A DNA stretch of 37,851 nt from Pseudooctadecabacter sp. Its GTDB lineage: Bacteria; Pseudomonadota; Alphaproteobacteria; Rhodobacterales; Rhodobacteraceae. The notes beneath the pieces are model-generated. The model saw only the letters and a list, made by a program, of their open reading frames with translations, ran no database searches and was not told the origin of the DNA. The position numbers and the translations under genes were made by a program. The stretch covers positions 1 through 37,851 of the forward strand of contig JAHDFG010000001.1 in assembly GCA_020628265.1 (NCBI GenBank), given 5' to 3'. This document shows positions 14,652 through 22,529 of the stretch, in pieces (the stretch's first letter is position 1; the number at the start of each line of letters is the position of its first letter).

Positions 14652-17139
14652 GCGAAGCGTTGTTCAGGTGTTGGCGGGTGGCCTCACCTTTCGTCCGAGC
14701 CTCTGTCAGCAGGTTATCAATCTTTGAATGATCGCCCGCCTTGGCCGCTTGCTCCAGCGTGAGCAAGGCTTCCCTGAAGCCCGTTGCGCCGAACACAGCA
14801 GCTGCGCCCGCAACCTTGTGGGCCTCTTTCGCCAGTTCGTCCGCGGGGCGTTCGGGGGTGGCCCAGGCCATGAAGTCTGCGGCTTCGGTGTCGAACTTCG
14901 AGAGTATCGTCGCAAAACCGTCAGTGCCCAACATCTCTAGCGTTTCTCGCAAGTGTGCCTGATCGATATCAGAGACCGCATGGGATTGATGATCTGGCTG
15001 ATTGGTCCGGCCAAGAACCGTGCGCAGCGCGTCTCTTGAGAGAGGTTTGGTCAACACGTCTTCCATCCCATGAGCTAGAAAATCAGCACGTTCTTCAGGC
15101 AGAACGTTGGCCGTAAGGGCGACAATGCGGGTGTCCTTGGACGCGCCGTTGCCCTCCTTGATGCGGGTTGTGGCCGCCCGTCCGTCGAGAACCGGCATCG
15201 AAATATCCATCAGGATCAGATCAAAGCGTTCCGCGTTTGACGCGACGACGCCCTCGTGGCCGTTCACGGCTTCGGTGACGTGATGACCGTCCGCCTCGAG
15301 CATGCTTCGAACGACAAACCGGTTAATGTCATTGTCCTCGACGACCAGAATACGCTGTTGGGGCAGGGGAGCCATTGTTGTATGCACCTCATCTTTGGGC
15401 TGTTCGGGCTTGGCGGCTGTTGCAGGCAGTTCCACCGTAAAGATGGAGCCTTCTCCTTCGGTGCTGGAGACGGTGATGCGGCCATGCAAGGCCTCAACGA
15501 ACCTTTTTACAATGCTCAGGCCAAGGCCGGTTCCGCTTACCTCACGGTCATAGGACGTGTTTCCAGTGACAAAATCTTCGAAAATATGATCGATCATGTC
15601 TTCGCTGATCCCGATGCCCGTGTCTTCGATTTCGATGGTCAGCAGATTGATCGCCCATTTGACGGTCACAGAGACGCGGCCGCCCTTGGTGAATTTCACC
15701 GCATTGCCCACGAGGTTCATCAGCACATGCTGCAACCGGTCCGGGTCGCCGTTGATCCAGTTCTGCGGCTCACCTGCCCATCCCCAATCAAGACTGGTGT
15801 TCTGAGCAAGGGCCATCCCGCTTTGGCTGTCGACAATGTCCTGCAACAGGGCAGAAAGGTTCAACGGTTCGGATCGTGCGCTGATCCGGCCACTGTCATA
15901 GCGCGCAATATCAAGCACGTCTGACACATGGCTCAGCAGAAGGCGTCCGGACGTTTCCATGTTGCGCAGATAAGTATCCTGAATAGCGCTGAGCGGCGTG
16001 TCCCGCATCAGAGTCATATTGCCCAACAGGCCGTTGAGCGGCGTGCGGATTTCATGGCTCATGGTTGCAAGGAATTCGGACCGCGCTTGTTCGCCGGCAA
16101 TGGCCTTGTCACGTGCTTCGATCAACTCCGCCTCGTCGGCGACCCGTTGGGAAACATCCCGCAGAAAAGCGATGAAGATATCGCCGTCGTCGGTGGTGGC
16201 GGATTGAATGGCGAGTTCCACGGGAAAGATGGAGCCGTCCGACCGCTTTGCTTCCAGCTGGACACGGCCCTTGCCAACGACGCGCTTCTCACCGCCGCGC
16301 CGCATCCGTTCCATGCCGGCGTCGTGAAGTTCGCGCAGGTGATCCGGCACGATGATCTGGCCCAGTTCTTTGCCCACGACGTCCTCGGCCTTGTGACCGA
16401 AAATCGTCTCGGCAGCGCCGTTGAAGTCCGTGATCCGCCCGTCGCTGTTGCTTACGATGACGCCGTCAAGGGAGGTGCTCATGATTGTGTTGATCCGCGT
16501 GGCGGTCTGGGCCTGCTCGTCCTCGCGGCGAGCGATGGTCAGGTTCAAGCGGTTGAGGTAGATGACGCCAAAACCCAAGGCCGAAATCAGCGCGGCCACG
16601 GCGATGGCCAGCTGTGTCATGGTCCGCGCGACGGCTTCGCGTTGTTCGTCTGCTCTTTCCGCAAAAAGACGAAGTCCCGAGTTTGAAAGGGACCGGATGT
16701 GGGGGCGAACGTCCTGCGACATAGCCGCCAAGGTGGGCAATTGAGCAGTTAAATTGATATCATCTGAATCGATGATCGGAACGGTTTCTTCGAGAAAGGC
16801 TTCGATCTCGGTCAGGTGTTCGATGAATTCCTCGCTCTCACGAAGCGAGCCAAATACTTGCGCGCTACGGACTGTTCTGATCCGGCTGTAGAACACATCA
16901 AACCGTCGCCGTACCGACGCAAGGTCCGCGCCAATGCGCGACCTGCTCGAAAATTCCTGAAACTCGACCTCAACTTGGGAAAGCGCCCATTGGACGTTGT
17001 CAGACTGGGCCGAACCCTGCTCTCGGATTTCGCGTGCGACATTCCACGTTAGAAACGCGATGGCGAAAATACTGATCAGGCCGGCCAACACAGCAAGTGT
17101 GCGGCCGGCCTTCAGGTGCCCGTGAGTGTTGGTTGGCAC
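14635..17139 (-). CDS. Hybrid sensor histidine kinase with PAS, HisKA, HATPase, REC and Hpt domains
   Basis: An 834-residue membrane kinase. TM1 is about 13-32, a helical periplasmic domain runs to about 170, and TM2 is about 174-196. A PAS domain spans about 211-335. HisKA carries His362 in SHEIRTPLNG. The ATPase has N-box NLVGNAVKFT and G-boxes DTGIG and GTGLGLSIVKR. REC has acceptor Asp645 in LILMDISMP and Lys698. A C-terminal Hpt domain carries His774 in AHKVAGAAA. The architecture fits His-Asp-His relay to a separate response regulator, and an orphan LuxR-type regulator is encoded 3.2 kb away. It lies directly behind the small periplasmic protein gene (41-nt gap, same strand), so that protein may be its ligand sensor. 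The partnership is inferred from co-location. Confidence 0.93.
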   Translation of the reverse strand: MPTNTHGHLKAGRTLAVLAGLISIFAIAFLTWNVAREIREQGSAQSDNVQWALSQVEVEFQEFSSRSRIGADLASVRRRFDVFYSRIRTVRSAQVFGSLRESEEFIEHLTEIEAFLEETVPIIDSDDINLTAQLPTLAAMSQDVRPHIRSLSNSGLRLFAERADEQREAVARTMTQLAIAVAALISALGFGVIYLNRLNLTIARREDEQAQTATRINTIMSTSLDGVIVSNSDGRITDFNGAAETIFGHKAEDVVGKELGQIIVPDHLRELHDAGMERMRRGGEKRVVGKGRVQLEAKRSDGSIFPVELAIQSATTDDGDIFIAFLRDVSQRVADEAELIEARDKAIAGEQARSEFLATMSHEIRTPLNGLLGNMTLMRDTPLSAIQDTYLRNMETSGRLLLSHVSDVLDIARYDSGRISARSEPLNLSALLQDIVDSQSGMALAQNTSLDWGWAGEPQNWINGDPDRLQHVLMNLVGNAVKFTKGGRVSVTVKWAINLLTIEIEDTGIGISEDMIDHIFEDFVTGNTSYDREVSGTGLGLSIVKRFVEALHGRITVSSTEGEGSIFTVELPATAAKPEQPKDEVHTTMAPLPQQRILVVEDNDINRFVVRSMLEADGHHVTEAVNGHEGVVASNAERFDLILMDISMPVLDGRAATTRIKEGNGASKDTRIVALTANVLPEERADFLAHGMEDVLTKPLSRDALRTVLGRTNQPDHQSHAVSDIDQAHLRETLEMLGTDGFATILSKFDTEAADFMAWATPERPADELAKEAHKVAGAAAVFGATGFREALLTLEQAAKAGDHSKIDNLLTEARTKGEATRQHLNNASPSDQE

Positions 17140-17180
17140 ATTAGCCTCCCGTCATGTCTGATCTGTTCCCATAATTGGGG

Positions 17181-17696
17181 TTACTCGACGACTGAAATTC
17201 TGTCGAGTTGCCAGATGCTGCGGGAGTAGATGACCTCAGTCCGGTAATCGCTAGATGAATCGTACGGATAGATGACCCACAGTGGGCCTTTGTCACGAAC
17301 GGACATCTCTTCACCGTTCAGGGTCATTGCAATGATCGGGCCGCCTTCGACAGCGTCCTCGACCGGAATTTCGACGGCGTAGTCATTGATGGCAGTGGCG
17401 CTCAAGATGCCGTCGGACAGGCCCATCATTTCTACAAGGTTCACCAAAGGCACACCTTCGAAAGTCTGTGGACCTTCGGTCCAGATTGTCGTTGTCTCGA
17501 TTGTTTCCATGCCAAGTGCCGCAAGTGTGTCGCGGTCGAACTGGATGGTGTCGCCGACATTTGCGGCTTCAGGTGCACCAGATACCGTGAGGATGACGTC
17601 CCCGCTGGGGGAGGGAACGTCATCCGCACGGACCGCCCCCGCTGTGGTCAAGACCACGCATGTAGCGGCAGCGAAAGCGAAGAAACGTGTGAACAT
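17181..17696 (-). CDS. Small periplasmic protein with molybdopterin-oxidoreductase-like fold, probable sensor partner
   Basis: A protein of about 171 residues with a signal peptide (MFTRFFAFAAATCVVLTTAG, cleaved near VRA). The mature part shows the pattern of oxidoreductase molybdopterin-binding-like domains: ILTVSGAPE near the start, TFEGVPLVNLVEMMGL, YAVEIPVEDA, and GPLWVIYPYD near the end. The mature sequence contains no cysteine, so the Mo-ligating Cys of SUOX/YedY-type enzymes is absent and it is unlikely to be a catalytic Mo enzyme. The ATG at 17696 is preferred over 17708 because GGAG lies 6-7 nt ahead of it. It is cotranscribed with the hybrid kinase downstream, which suggests a ligand-binding or signalling role. 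An inverted heptamer site lies 74 nt upstream. Confidence 0.8.
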   Translation of the reverse strand: MFTRFFAFAAATCVVLTTAGAVRADDVPSPSGDVILTVSGAPEAANVGDTIQFDRDTLAALGMETIETTTIWTEGPQTFEGVPLVNLVEMMGLSDGILSATAINDYAVEIPVEDAVEGGPIIAMTLNGEEMSVRDKGPLWVIYPYDSSSDYRTEVIYSRSIWQLDRISVVE

Positions 17697-17761
17697 GACA
17701 AACTCCATTAGTTGCTACAGAACGTTTGACACAAAGACCGTTCTTTCGCTTGTGGGTATCG

Positions 17762-17788
17762 GGATAGGCACCTACCCGAAGGGATAGG
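17762..17788. promoter_or_regulatory. Site B: three heptamer half-sites upstream of the sensor/kinase operon
   Basis: GGATAGG (17762-17768), CCTACCC (17771-17777) and GGATAGG (17782-17788) form an inverted pair with the same 4-base spacer as sites A and D (one mismatch, T to C), plus an extra half-site. It lies 74 nt from the ATG at 17696 and just beyond the galU stop on the same strand. The right arm is followed by TTTTTT on the plus strand, so a terminator-like hairpin is an alternative reading; however, no plus-strand gene ends here. Confidence 0.55.
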
Positions 17789-17797
17789 TTTTTTCAG

Positions 17798-18685
17798 TTA
17801 AGCCGAAATTTTCTGAGGTTCGGCGCGCGCTTCGATGAATGCGGAGAAGTCCGTTGAGAGGTCGGATCGCGCCAATGCAAAGGCTGCGGTTGCCTGCACA
17901 AACCCCTGAATTGAGCCACAATCGAACCGTTCTCCATCAAACTGGAAACCGGACAGACCAGCTGATGAGGCGTCTGCGTTGATGGCATCCGTGAGTTGCA
18001 GTTCGCCGCCCGCACCTGGGCCGATATTTGCGAGCGTTTCGAACACGGACGGCTGCAGAATGTAGCGGCCAACAACAGCTTGGGTGGATGGTGCCACATC
18101 GGGGCGCGGTTTTTCGACCATGCCGCGGGCTTGCAGAACACGACCCTTCTGGTTTTCGACGTCAAGCACGCCGTAGGAGGCAACAGCAGGGCGCGGAACA
18201 TCCATTGTTGCGACCATGTGGCCGCCGACGCGGGCATGAGCGTCCACCATTTGGGCCAGAACCCCTTTGCGCGACATGATCACATCATCGGGGAGCAGGA
18301 CGGCGAACGCTTCGTCGCCCACAAGATGGCGTGCCTGACGGACCGCGTGGCCGAGGCCCAGGGCCTGACGTTGACGGACGATGGTCAGAGCACCCTCGGG
18401 CATACGGGTGGGTTCCAGTGCCTTGAGGGCATCCGTCTTGCCTTTTGCTTTCAAAGACATCTCAAGGGCAGCCGCGGTGTCGAAGTAGTCTTCCAGCGCG
18501 CCCTTACCGGCGGCAGAGACGAAGATGAACTCTTCAATGCCGGCCTCGCGGGCTTCATCAATGGCGTATTGGATCAAGGGCCGATCAACGAGAGGCAGCA
18601 TCTCTTTGGGGACGGACTTGGTGGCGGGCAGAAAACGGGTGCCCATACCAGCGACGGGGAAGACGGCTTTGCGGATCGGTTTCAT
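17798..18685 (-). CDS. galU: UTP--glucose-1-phosphate uridylyltransferase
   Basis: A 295-residue cytoplasmic nucleotidyltransferase making UDP-glucose from UTP and glucose-1-phosphate, the donor for the polysaccharide glycosyltransferases. The family signature GMGTRFLPATKSVPKEMLPL lies at the N-terminus, then PLIQYAIDEA, GLGHAVRQAR, LLPDDV and the later VEKP; length is typical of GalU. A good AAGGAG ribosome binding site precedes the ATG. It sits behind the fused sugar-transferase gene on the same strand (46-nt gap containing a G-run tract), so the two may be cotranscribed. Confidence 0.95.
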   Translation of the reverse strand: MKPIRKAVFPVAGMGTRFLPATKSVPKEMLPLVDRPLIQYAIDEAREAGIEEFIFVSAAGKGALEDYFDTAAALEMSLKAKGKTDALKALEPTRMPEGALTIVRQRQALGLGHAVRQARHLVGDEAFAVLLPDDVIMSRKGVLAQMVDAHARVGGHMVATMDVPRPAVASYGVLDVENQKGRVLQARGMVEKPRPDVAPSTQAVVGRYILQPSVFETLANIGPGAGGELQLTDAINADASSAGLSGFQFDGERFDCGSIQGFVQATAAFALARSDLSTDFSAFIEARAEPQKISA

Positions 18686-18710
18686 GGGGGAACTCCTTTA
18701 TCGGAACGAA

Positions 18711-18739
18711 GGGGGAAGGGGGAAGGGGGGGTTAGTGGG
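18711..18739 (+). other. G-run tract with G-quadruplex pattern between two polysaccharide genes
   Basis: Four G-runs (5, 5, 7 and 3 Gs) are separated by AA, AA and TTAGT on the plus strand, satisfying the simple G3+ N1-7 quadruplex rule. The flanking genes are transcribed from the minus strand, so the G-rich strand is the template and the mRNA is C-rich. It covers the stop of the sugar-transferase gene and ends about 25 nt before the galU start. An effect on elongation is possible but untested. Confidence 0.45.
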
Positions 18740-20111
18740 CGCCACGACCGGAGAGGACGGCGCGGAAGGTCATTGCGATCAGGATGAGGTCGAGGAGGAT
18801 CGTGCGGGACGCCGCATAGGCGAGATCCATGTCGACCATCTTCTCGAACCCGATTTCGGCGCGGCCAGAGACCTGCCAGACACCGGTGATGCCGGGCTTT
18901 ACGGCCAAGCGGCCGTAGGCGCGCGGCGGATAGGCTGCAACCTCGGAGGGCAGCGCGGGGCGGGGGCCGACGATCGACATCTCGCCGCGCAGGACGTTGA
19001 TGATCTGCGGCAGCTCGTCGATCGAGAACCGGCGGATGAAGCGGCCAACGCGGGTGATGCGCGGGTCTGATTTGGACTTGAAGCAGATGCCCTCGCGGTC
19101 GGAGGTCTTGAGGAGGGAGGCGCGGCGGGCTTCGGCGTCTTGGGACATGGAGCGGAACTTCAGCATGCCGAATTCGGTGCCGTCTTTGCCGACGCGCATC
19201 TGCCGGAAGAAGACAGAGCCACGGCTGTCCAATTTGATCGCAATGGCGGTTGCGGCAAACAGAGGCGAGAGGAGGACCGCCGCCGTGCCAGCAACCGCCA
19301 CATCAAGCACACGGCGCAGGACGGAGGCTGTCGTCAACTGCCCGGCCGCCAAACGTGCGGCCCGTGCCAGAAAGGTGAAATTGCCAATCAGGTATCTTTT
19401 TGCCATGCGGCGGGGTTCAAGACCCAGACGCCACATCCATTCGCCGCCCATCTTGCGCAGCGCCTTTGGCGCGCGGGAGACATTGCCGGCCAGAAAGTCA
19501 AATGCTGCGCCGACACCCATCGTCAGATCGGCATGCAGGTGGTGCGCGTTACGCTGCAGCCAAAGGTCCTGCATGGGAACGCCCATTGCGACCAGTACAA
19601 TGTCCGCGCGGCTGGCGTTGATGTCAGCGATGACAAGCTCTTCGTTGCGGGCCTGCTCGTAGCCATCAAGGGTTCCGACAACGCGAAGCCCGGGGTTCTG
19701 GATCGTCAGGGCGAGGGCTGCTGCTGCGGCTGTGCCGGGTGTGCCGCCGAGGAGGAAGACAGATTTGCCTCGCTTGGCAGCTTCGGACATCAGGGCAGGC
19801 ACGAGGTCGGTGCCGTTGAGGTTCGCGGCGAGCTTCTTGCCGACCATCTTGGATGCGATCGCAACACCGGACCCGTCGGGCAACAGGACATCTGCGGAGT
19901 GGATCGCGGCAGCATAGTCACGATCCTGCGCCATCACGTTGAAGCAATGCGCATTCATAAAGGCCACGCGGCGGCGCCCTTGGGAGAGCAGTGCCTTGAC
20001 GGTTTGGCCCAGCGGGGCATCGACCAGCGAAACCTGCAAGGAAGGGATATAGGTCTGCGGAAGGGCCTGAACTGGTGTCATGACGCCAGTGAATTTCGAG
20101 ATCATAGTCAT
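18732..20111 (-). CDS. Fusion of WecG/TagA/CpsF glycosyltransferase and polyprenyl-phosphate sugar transferase
   Basis: A 459-residue bifunctional protein. Residues about 33-245 are a GT26 (WecG/TagA/CpsF) domain with FMNAHCFNV, LLPDGSGVAIA, VFLLGGTPGTA, LVAMGVPMQDLWL and GVGAAFDFLAG. Residues about 263-459 are an initiating sugar-1-phosphate transferase of the ExoY/WbaP type, with a membrane helix near 269-293, KFRSM (318-322), the catalytic pair Asp365-Glu366 in DELPQ, VGPRP, and GITGVWQVSGR. It would load the first sugar onto undecaprenyl phosphate and then add the second. The start at 20111 follows AAAGG. It is divergent from the LuxR-type regulator gene with site C between them. Similar fusions may exist in relatives. 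Confidence 0.9.
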   Translation of the reverse strand: MTMISKFTGVMTPVQALPQTYIPSLQVSLVDAPLGQTVKALLSQGRRRVAFMNAHCFNVMAQDRDYAAAIHSADVLLPDGSGVAIASKMVGKKLAANLNGTDLVPALMSEAAKRGKSVFLLGGTPGTAAAAALALTIQNPGLRVVGTLDGYEQARNEELVIADINASRADIVLVAMGVPMQDLWLQRNAHHLHADLTMGVGAAFDFLAGNVSRAPKALRKMGGEWMWRLGLEPRRMAKRYLIGNFTFLARAARLAAGQLTTASVLRRVLDVAVAGTAAVLLSPLFAATAIAIKLDSRGSVFFRQMRVGKDGTEFGMLKFRSMSQDAEARRASLLKTSDREGICFKSKSDPRITRVGRFIRRFSIDELPQIINVLRGEMSIVGPRPALPSEVAAYPPRAYGRLAVKPGITGVWQVSGRAEIGFEKMVDMDLAYAASRTILLDLILIAMTFRAVLSGRGAH

Positions 20112-20259
20112 TGAAGCAGCCTTTGGTGAGCAATTTCGGTTGCTTAATGCTTCAACGATTACAGGGGGTTGCCGCAACGAAGCGCACGGACAGGTTCGCG
20201 CCTAATTCGAATACATTGCCACGCGAAGGAGAGGCCCTTTACCTCAACGTGCAGACGCG

Positions 20260-20278
20260 CCTATCCTTTCGGAGTAGG
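20260..20278. promoter_or_regulatory. Site C: imperfect inverted heptamer repeat upstream of the response regulator gene
   Basis: CCTATCC (20260-20266), spacer TTTC, then GGAGTAGG (20271-20278), which equals GGATAGG with one inserted G. It lies 90 nt upstream of the response regulator ATG and 148 nt upstream of the divergent fusion gene. The distance to the regulator gene matches sites A (86) and D (88), hinting at autoregulation. A GATAAT hexamer at 20330-20335 is a candidate -10 for the regulator gene, without a convincing -35. Confidence 0.45.
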
Positions 20279-20368
20279 CCTCTAGCTGCTTTTCCTTGTT
20301 TAAGTTGCCTTTGAATTGTCACAAACCTTGATAATAGAGAAACATTCTAGACTTTTGGGTATGACGAA

Positions 20369-20983
20369 ATGAAAGTTCTTATCGCTGACGACCACGATCT
20401 ATTGCGGGATACATTGGTAATGTTCCTGCAAGGACAGGACGGTATGGAGACCTCTTCCGCCGGCACGCTTGACGACGCGATAAAGATTATCGAAGCCGAA
20501 GATCACTTTGATTTGGTCCTTCTTGATTACAACATGCCCGGCATGAATGGTCTGGAGGGGCTCCGCAGAGTTCTGGCGATGGACGCCTGTGAACGGGTGG
20601 CGCTGATCTCGGGTGAGGCCTCCAAGCAGATCGCGGAAGACGCGCTTGAGGCGGGGGCGGCTGGTTTCGTGCCCAAGTCGCTGCCCGCAAAATCACTGGT
20701 GAATGCCGTGAAGTTCATGGCCATGGGCGAGCAATACGCCCCGCTAGATTTTATGACCGCTGCAGAAGAGGCACCTAAGAACGCATTGGCCGACAAACTG
20801 ACCAGTCGCGAATTGCAGGTTCTGGAGGGGCTGACGCAAGGCAAGTCGAACAAGGAAATTGCCCGCGACCTCGATATCACGGAGCCGACTGTGAAACTGC
20901 ACGTCAAGACGCTGTACCGTAAGGTGGGCGCATCGAACCGTACCCAAGCGGCTCTGATCGCACGGGAAGCAGGCCTCTTCTGA
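20369..20983 (+). CDS. LuxR/FixJ-type response regulator of the polysaccharide locus
   Basis: A 204-residue two-domain regulator. The receiver has the acidic pair Asp7-Asp8, phospho-acceptor Asp53 in LVLLDYNMPGMNG, a Ser in LISGEAS and a conserved Lys in FVPKSLPAK. The C-terminal LuxR/GerE helix-turn-helix reads LTSRELQVLEGLTQGKSNK, then EIARDLDITEPTVKLHVK. No kinase is adjacent, so the hybrid kinase with Hpt at 14635-17139 is the best candidate partner. Inverted heptamer repeats lie upstream of this gene (site C) and immediately after its stop, ahead of wzz (site D). The inferred role is phosphorylation-dependent activation or repression of the polysaccharide genes and of itself. Confidence 0.92.
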   Translation: MKVLIADDHDLLRDTLVMFLQGQDGMETSSAGTLDDAIKIIEAEDHFDLVLLDYNMPGMNGLEGLRRVLAMDACERVALISGEASKQIAEDALEAGAAGFVPKSLPAKSLVNAVKFMAMGEQYAPLDFMTAAEEAPKNALADKLTSRELQVLEGLTQGKSNKEIARDLDITEPTVKLHVKTLYRKVGASNRTQAALIAREAGLF

Positions 20984-21001
20984 CCTATCCCAACGGATAG
21001 G
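20984..21001. promoter_or_regulatory. Site D: perfect inverted heptamer repeat upstream of the wzz-like gene
   Basis: CCTATCC-CAAC-GGATAGG begins at the first base after the regulator's TGA and ends 88 nt before the wzz-like ATG. It is identical to site A in both arms and spacer length. A GGGCG-CAAA-CGCCC mini-hairpin follows at 21005-21018. The position makes it the likely promoter operator of the wzz-wzy pair rather than only a terminator of the regulator gene, since no U-tract follows. Confidence 0.62.
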
Positions 21002-21089
21002 GCAGGGCGCAAACGCCCCCTCAAACCCACCCAAAGCCCAAATGCTTGGGGCGACTGAAACGGATAGTCATCTGGTAAGGAGATTCCAG

Positions 21090-22529
21090 ATGACGAGCAT
21101 CACAGCGACAGATCAATCCGTATTGCCAACCAAACCAAAGCGCGGTTTCGCACGGCGCATCCTGATGGGTGGTGGCTTGGGCGACTGGAAGCGTATGCCG
21201 CGCTATGCCGCGACGGCCGTTTTGGGGGCGACGCTCATTTGGGCACCGCTGGTCGGCTACCTCAAGACGGCTCCTCTGTCATACCGGTCCACGACCTCGC
21301 TTATCCTCCCTGGCTCCGGTGCATCGGCCTCAATGAACCTCAATGGTATCGGGCAGGCGTCGTCTTATGCCAACTCCGCTTTTGCCAGCAACGCTGTCAG
21401 CCCGACCGAGACATATAAGCGTCTGTTGGGCGCTGACCGGATTGTCGATGCGGCAGCATTCTCCCTTGGGATCAGCCGCAGTGAATTGGGTGCGCCGCGT
21501 ATCCGCCTTGTGGACCAGACAAGCCTGATCCACTTCGAGATGACAGGCGGTTCGCCTGCCGAAGCACAAGCACGCGGGAACGCATTGCTTCAGGCCTTTT
21601 TTGCCGAGGTGGATGCCCTGCGCGCGGACGAAGTAAGCACCCGCGAGGACAGCGGCACCGAAGCCCTGACCGAATACCGCGAGGCTGTCAGCCAAACCCG
21701 CGCCCGCATCGAAGCGCTGCAAACCACCAGCGGTCTGATGTCCGTTGAACAGTATGACACCCTTTTGGATCGCCATCTGACCCTAGAGGCCTTGATCCTT
21801 GATCGAATGGCAGGCGTGGCGGAACGTCGTGCAAGCGTCGCGGCCCTTGAGATGCAACTGGGGCTGAATGCGGAAGCAGCGGCCGCCACGTTGAAGCTGT
21901 TTGCCGACAGCGGATACCTGACCCTTCTGGACGAAATCGGCGACCTTGAGGTGGCGCTGTCAGACGCAAATTCCCTATATGGTCCGCGTCATCCAAAAGT
22001 CGAAGCGGCCCGCTATGCCCGCGACGAGGCCGCGGCGACCGCTTTGCGGCTGGCCGTACAGGTCACCGGGCTTGATCGCGCGACAATCGGTTCGTTGGAT
22101 ATCGCCCCACAAGGGGCACGGGCCGAATTGTTGTCGGAACTGGTGCGCAAGCAGGTTGAACTGAATGCCGCCGAAGAAGAGTGCGAAACGCTTAAGGCAC
22201 AGCTGGTCGATGGCCAGCAGGAGCTGGACCGTCTGGCCCCCGCTGCGGCCGAGATGCAGGATTTGGAACGGGACTTTTCGGTCTCTGAAGCTGTGTTCGC
22301 GTCGGCTATCGCCCGCACGGAATCGAGCAAGTCGGATGTCTATGCCTCTTACCCGTTGGTGCAGGTCCTCGAAGATCCGTCCCTGCCGGAACGCCCCGCA
22401 TCCCCCAATCGCAAGATTGCGATTGCTGCAGGCATTGCGGCGACCTTGATGATGCTAATTGGCCTGTCTCTGGGCTGGATCCGCAATGCGCTGTTGTCCC
22501 GTCTTCTGGTGAAGCCGAAAGCCGACTAA
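21090..22529 (+). CDS. Wzz-like polysaccharide co-polymerase without kinase domain
   Basis: A 479-residue inner-membrane protein controlling chain length or linking polymerase and export channel. TM1 lies near 39-58, a periplasmic domain starts with the Wzz-type YRSTTSLIL strand, and a long coiled-coil region carries EALQTTSGL, MAGVAERRAS and YGPRHPKVEAARYARDEAA. A PASPNRK segment precedes TM2 near residues 440-465, and a short tail ends the protein. There is no Walker A/B or Tyr cluster, so it lacks the BY-kinase half found in Wzc and no separate kinase is nearby. The ATG at 21090 has AAGGAG 7 nt ahead. Its stop overlaps the next start by 1 nt (TAATG). Confidence 0.87.
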   Translation: MTSITATDQSVLPTKPKRGFARRILMGGGLGDWKRMPRYAATAVLGATLIWAPLVGYLKTAPLSYRSTTSLILPGSGASASMNLNGIGQASSYANSAFASNAVSPTETYKRLLGADRIVDAAAFSLGISRSELGAPRIRLVDQTSLIHFEMTGGSPAEAQARGNALLQAFFAEVDALRADEVSTREDSGTEALTEYREAVSQTRARIEALQTTSGLMSVEQYDTLLDRHLTLEALILDRMAGVAERRASVAALEMQLGLNAEAAAATLKLFADSGYLTLLDEIGDLEVALSDANSLYGPRHPKVEAARYARDEAAATALRLAVQVTGLDRATIGSLDIAPQGARAELLSELVRKQVELNAAEEECETLKAQLVDGQQELDRLAPAAAEMQDLERDFSVSEAVFASAIARTESSKSDVYASYPLVQVLEDPSLPERPASPNRKIAIAAGIAATLMMLIGLSLGWIRNALLSRLLVKPKAD

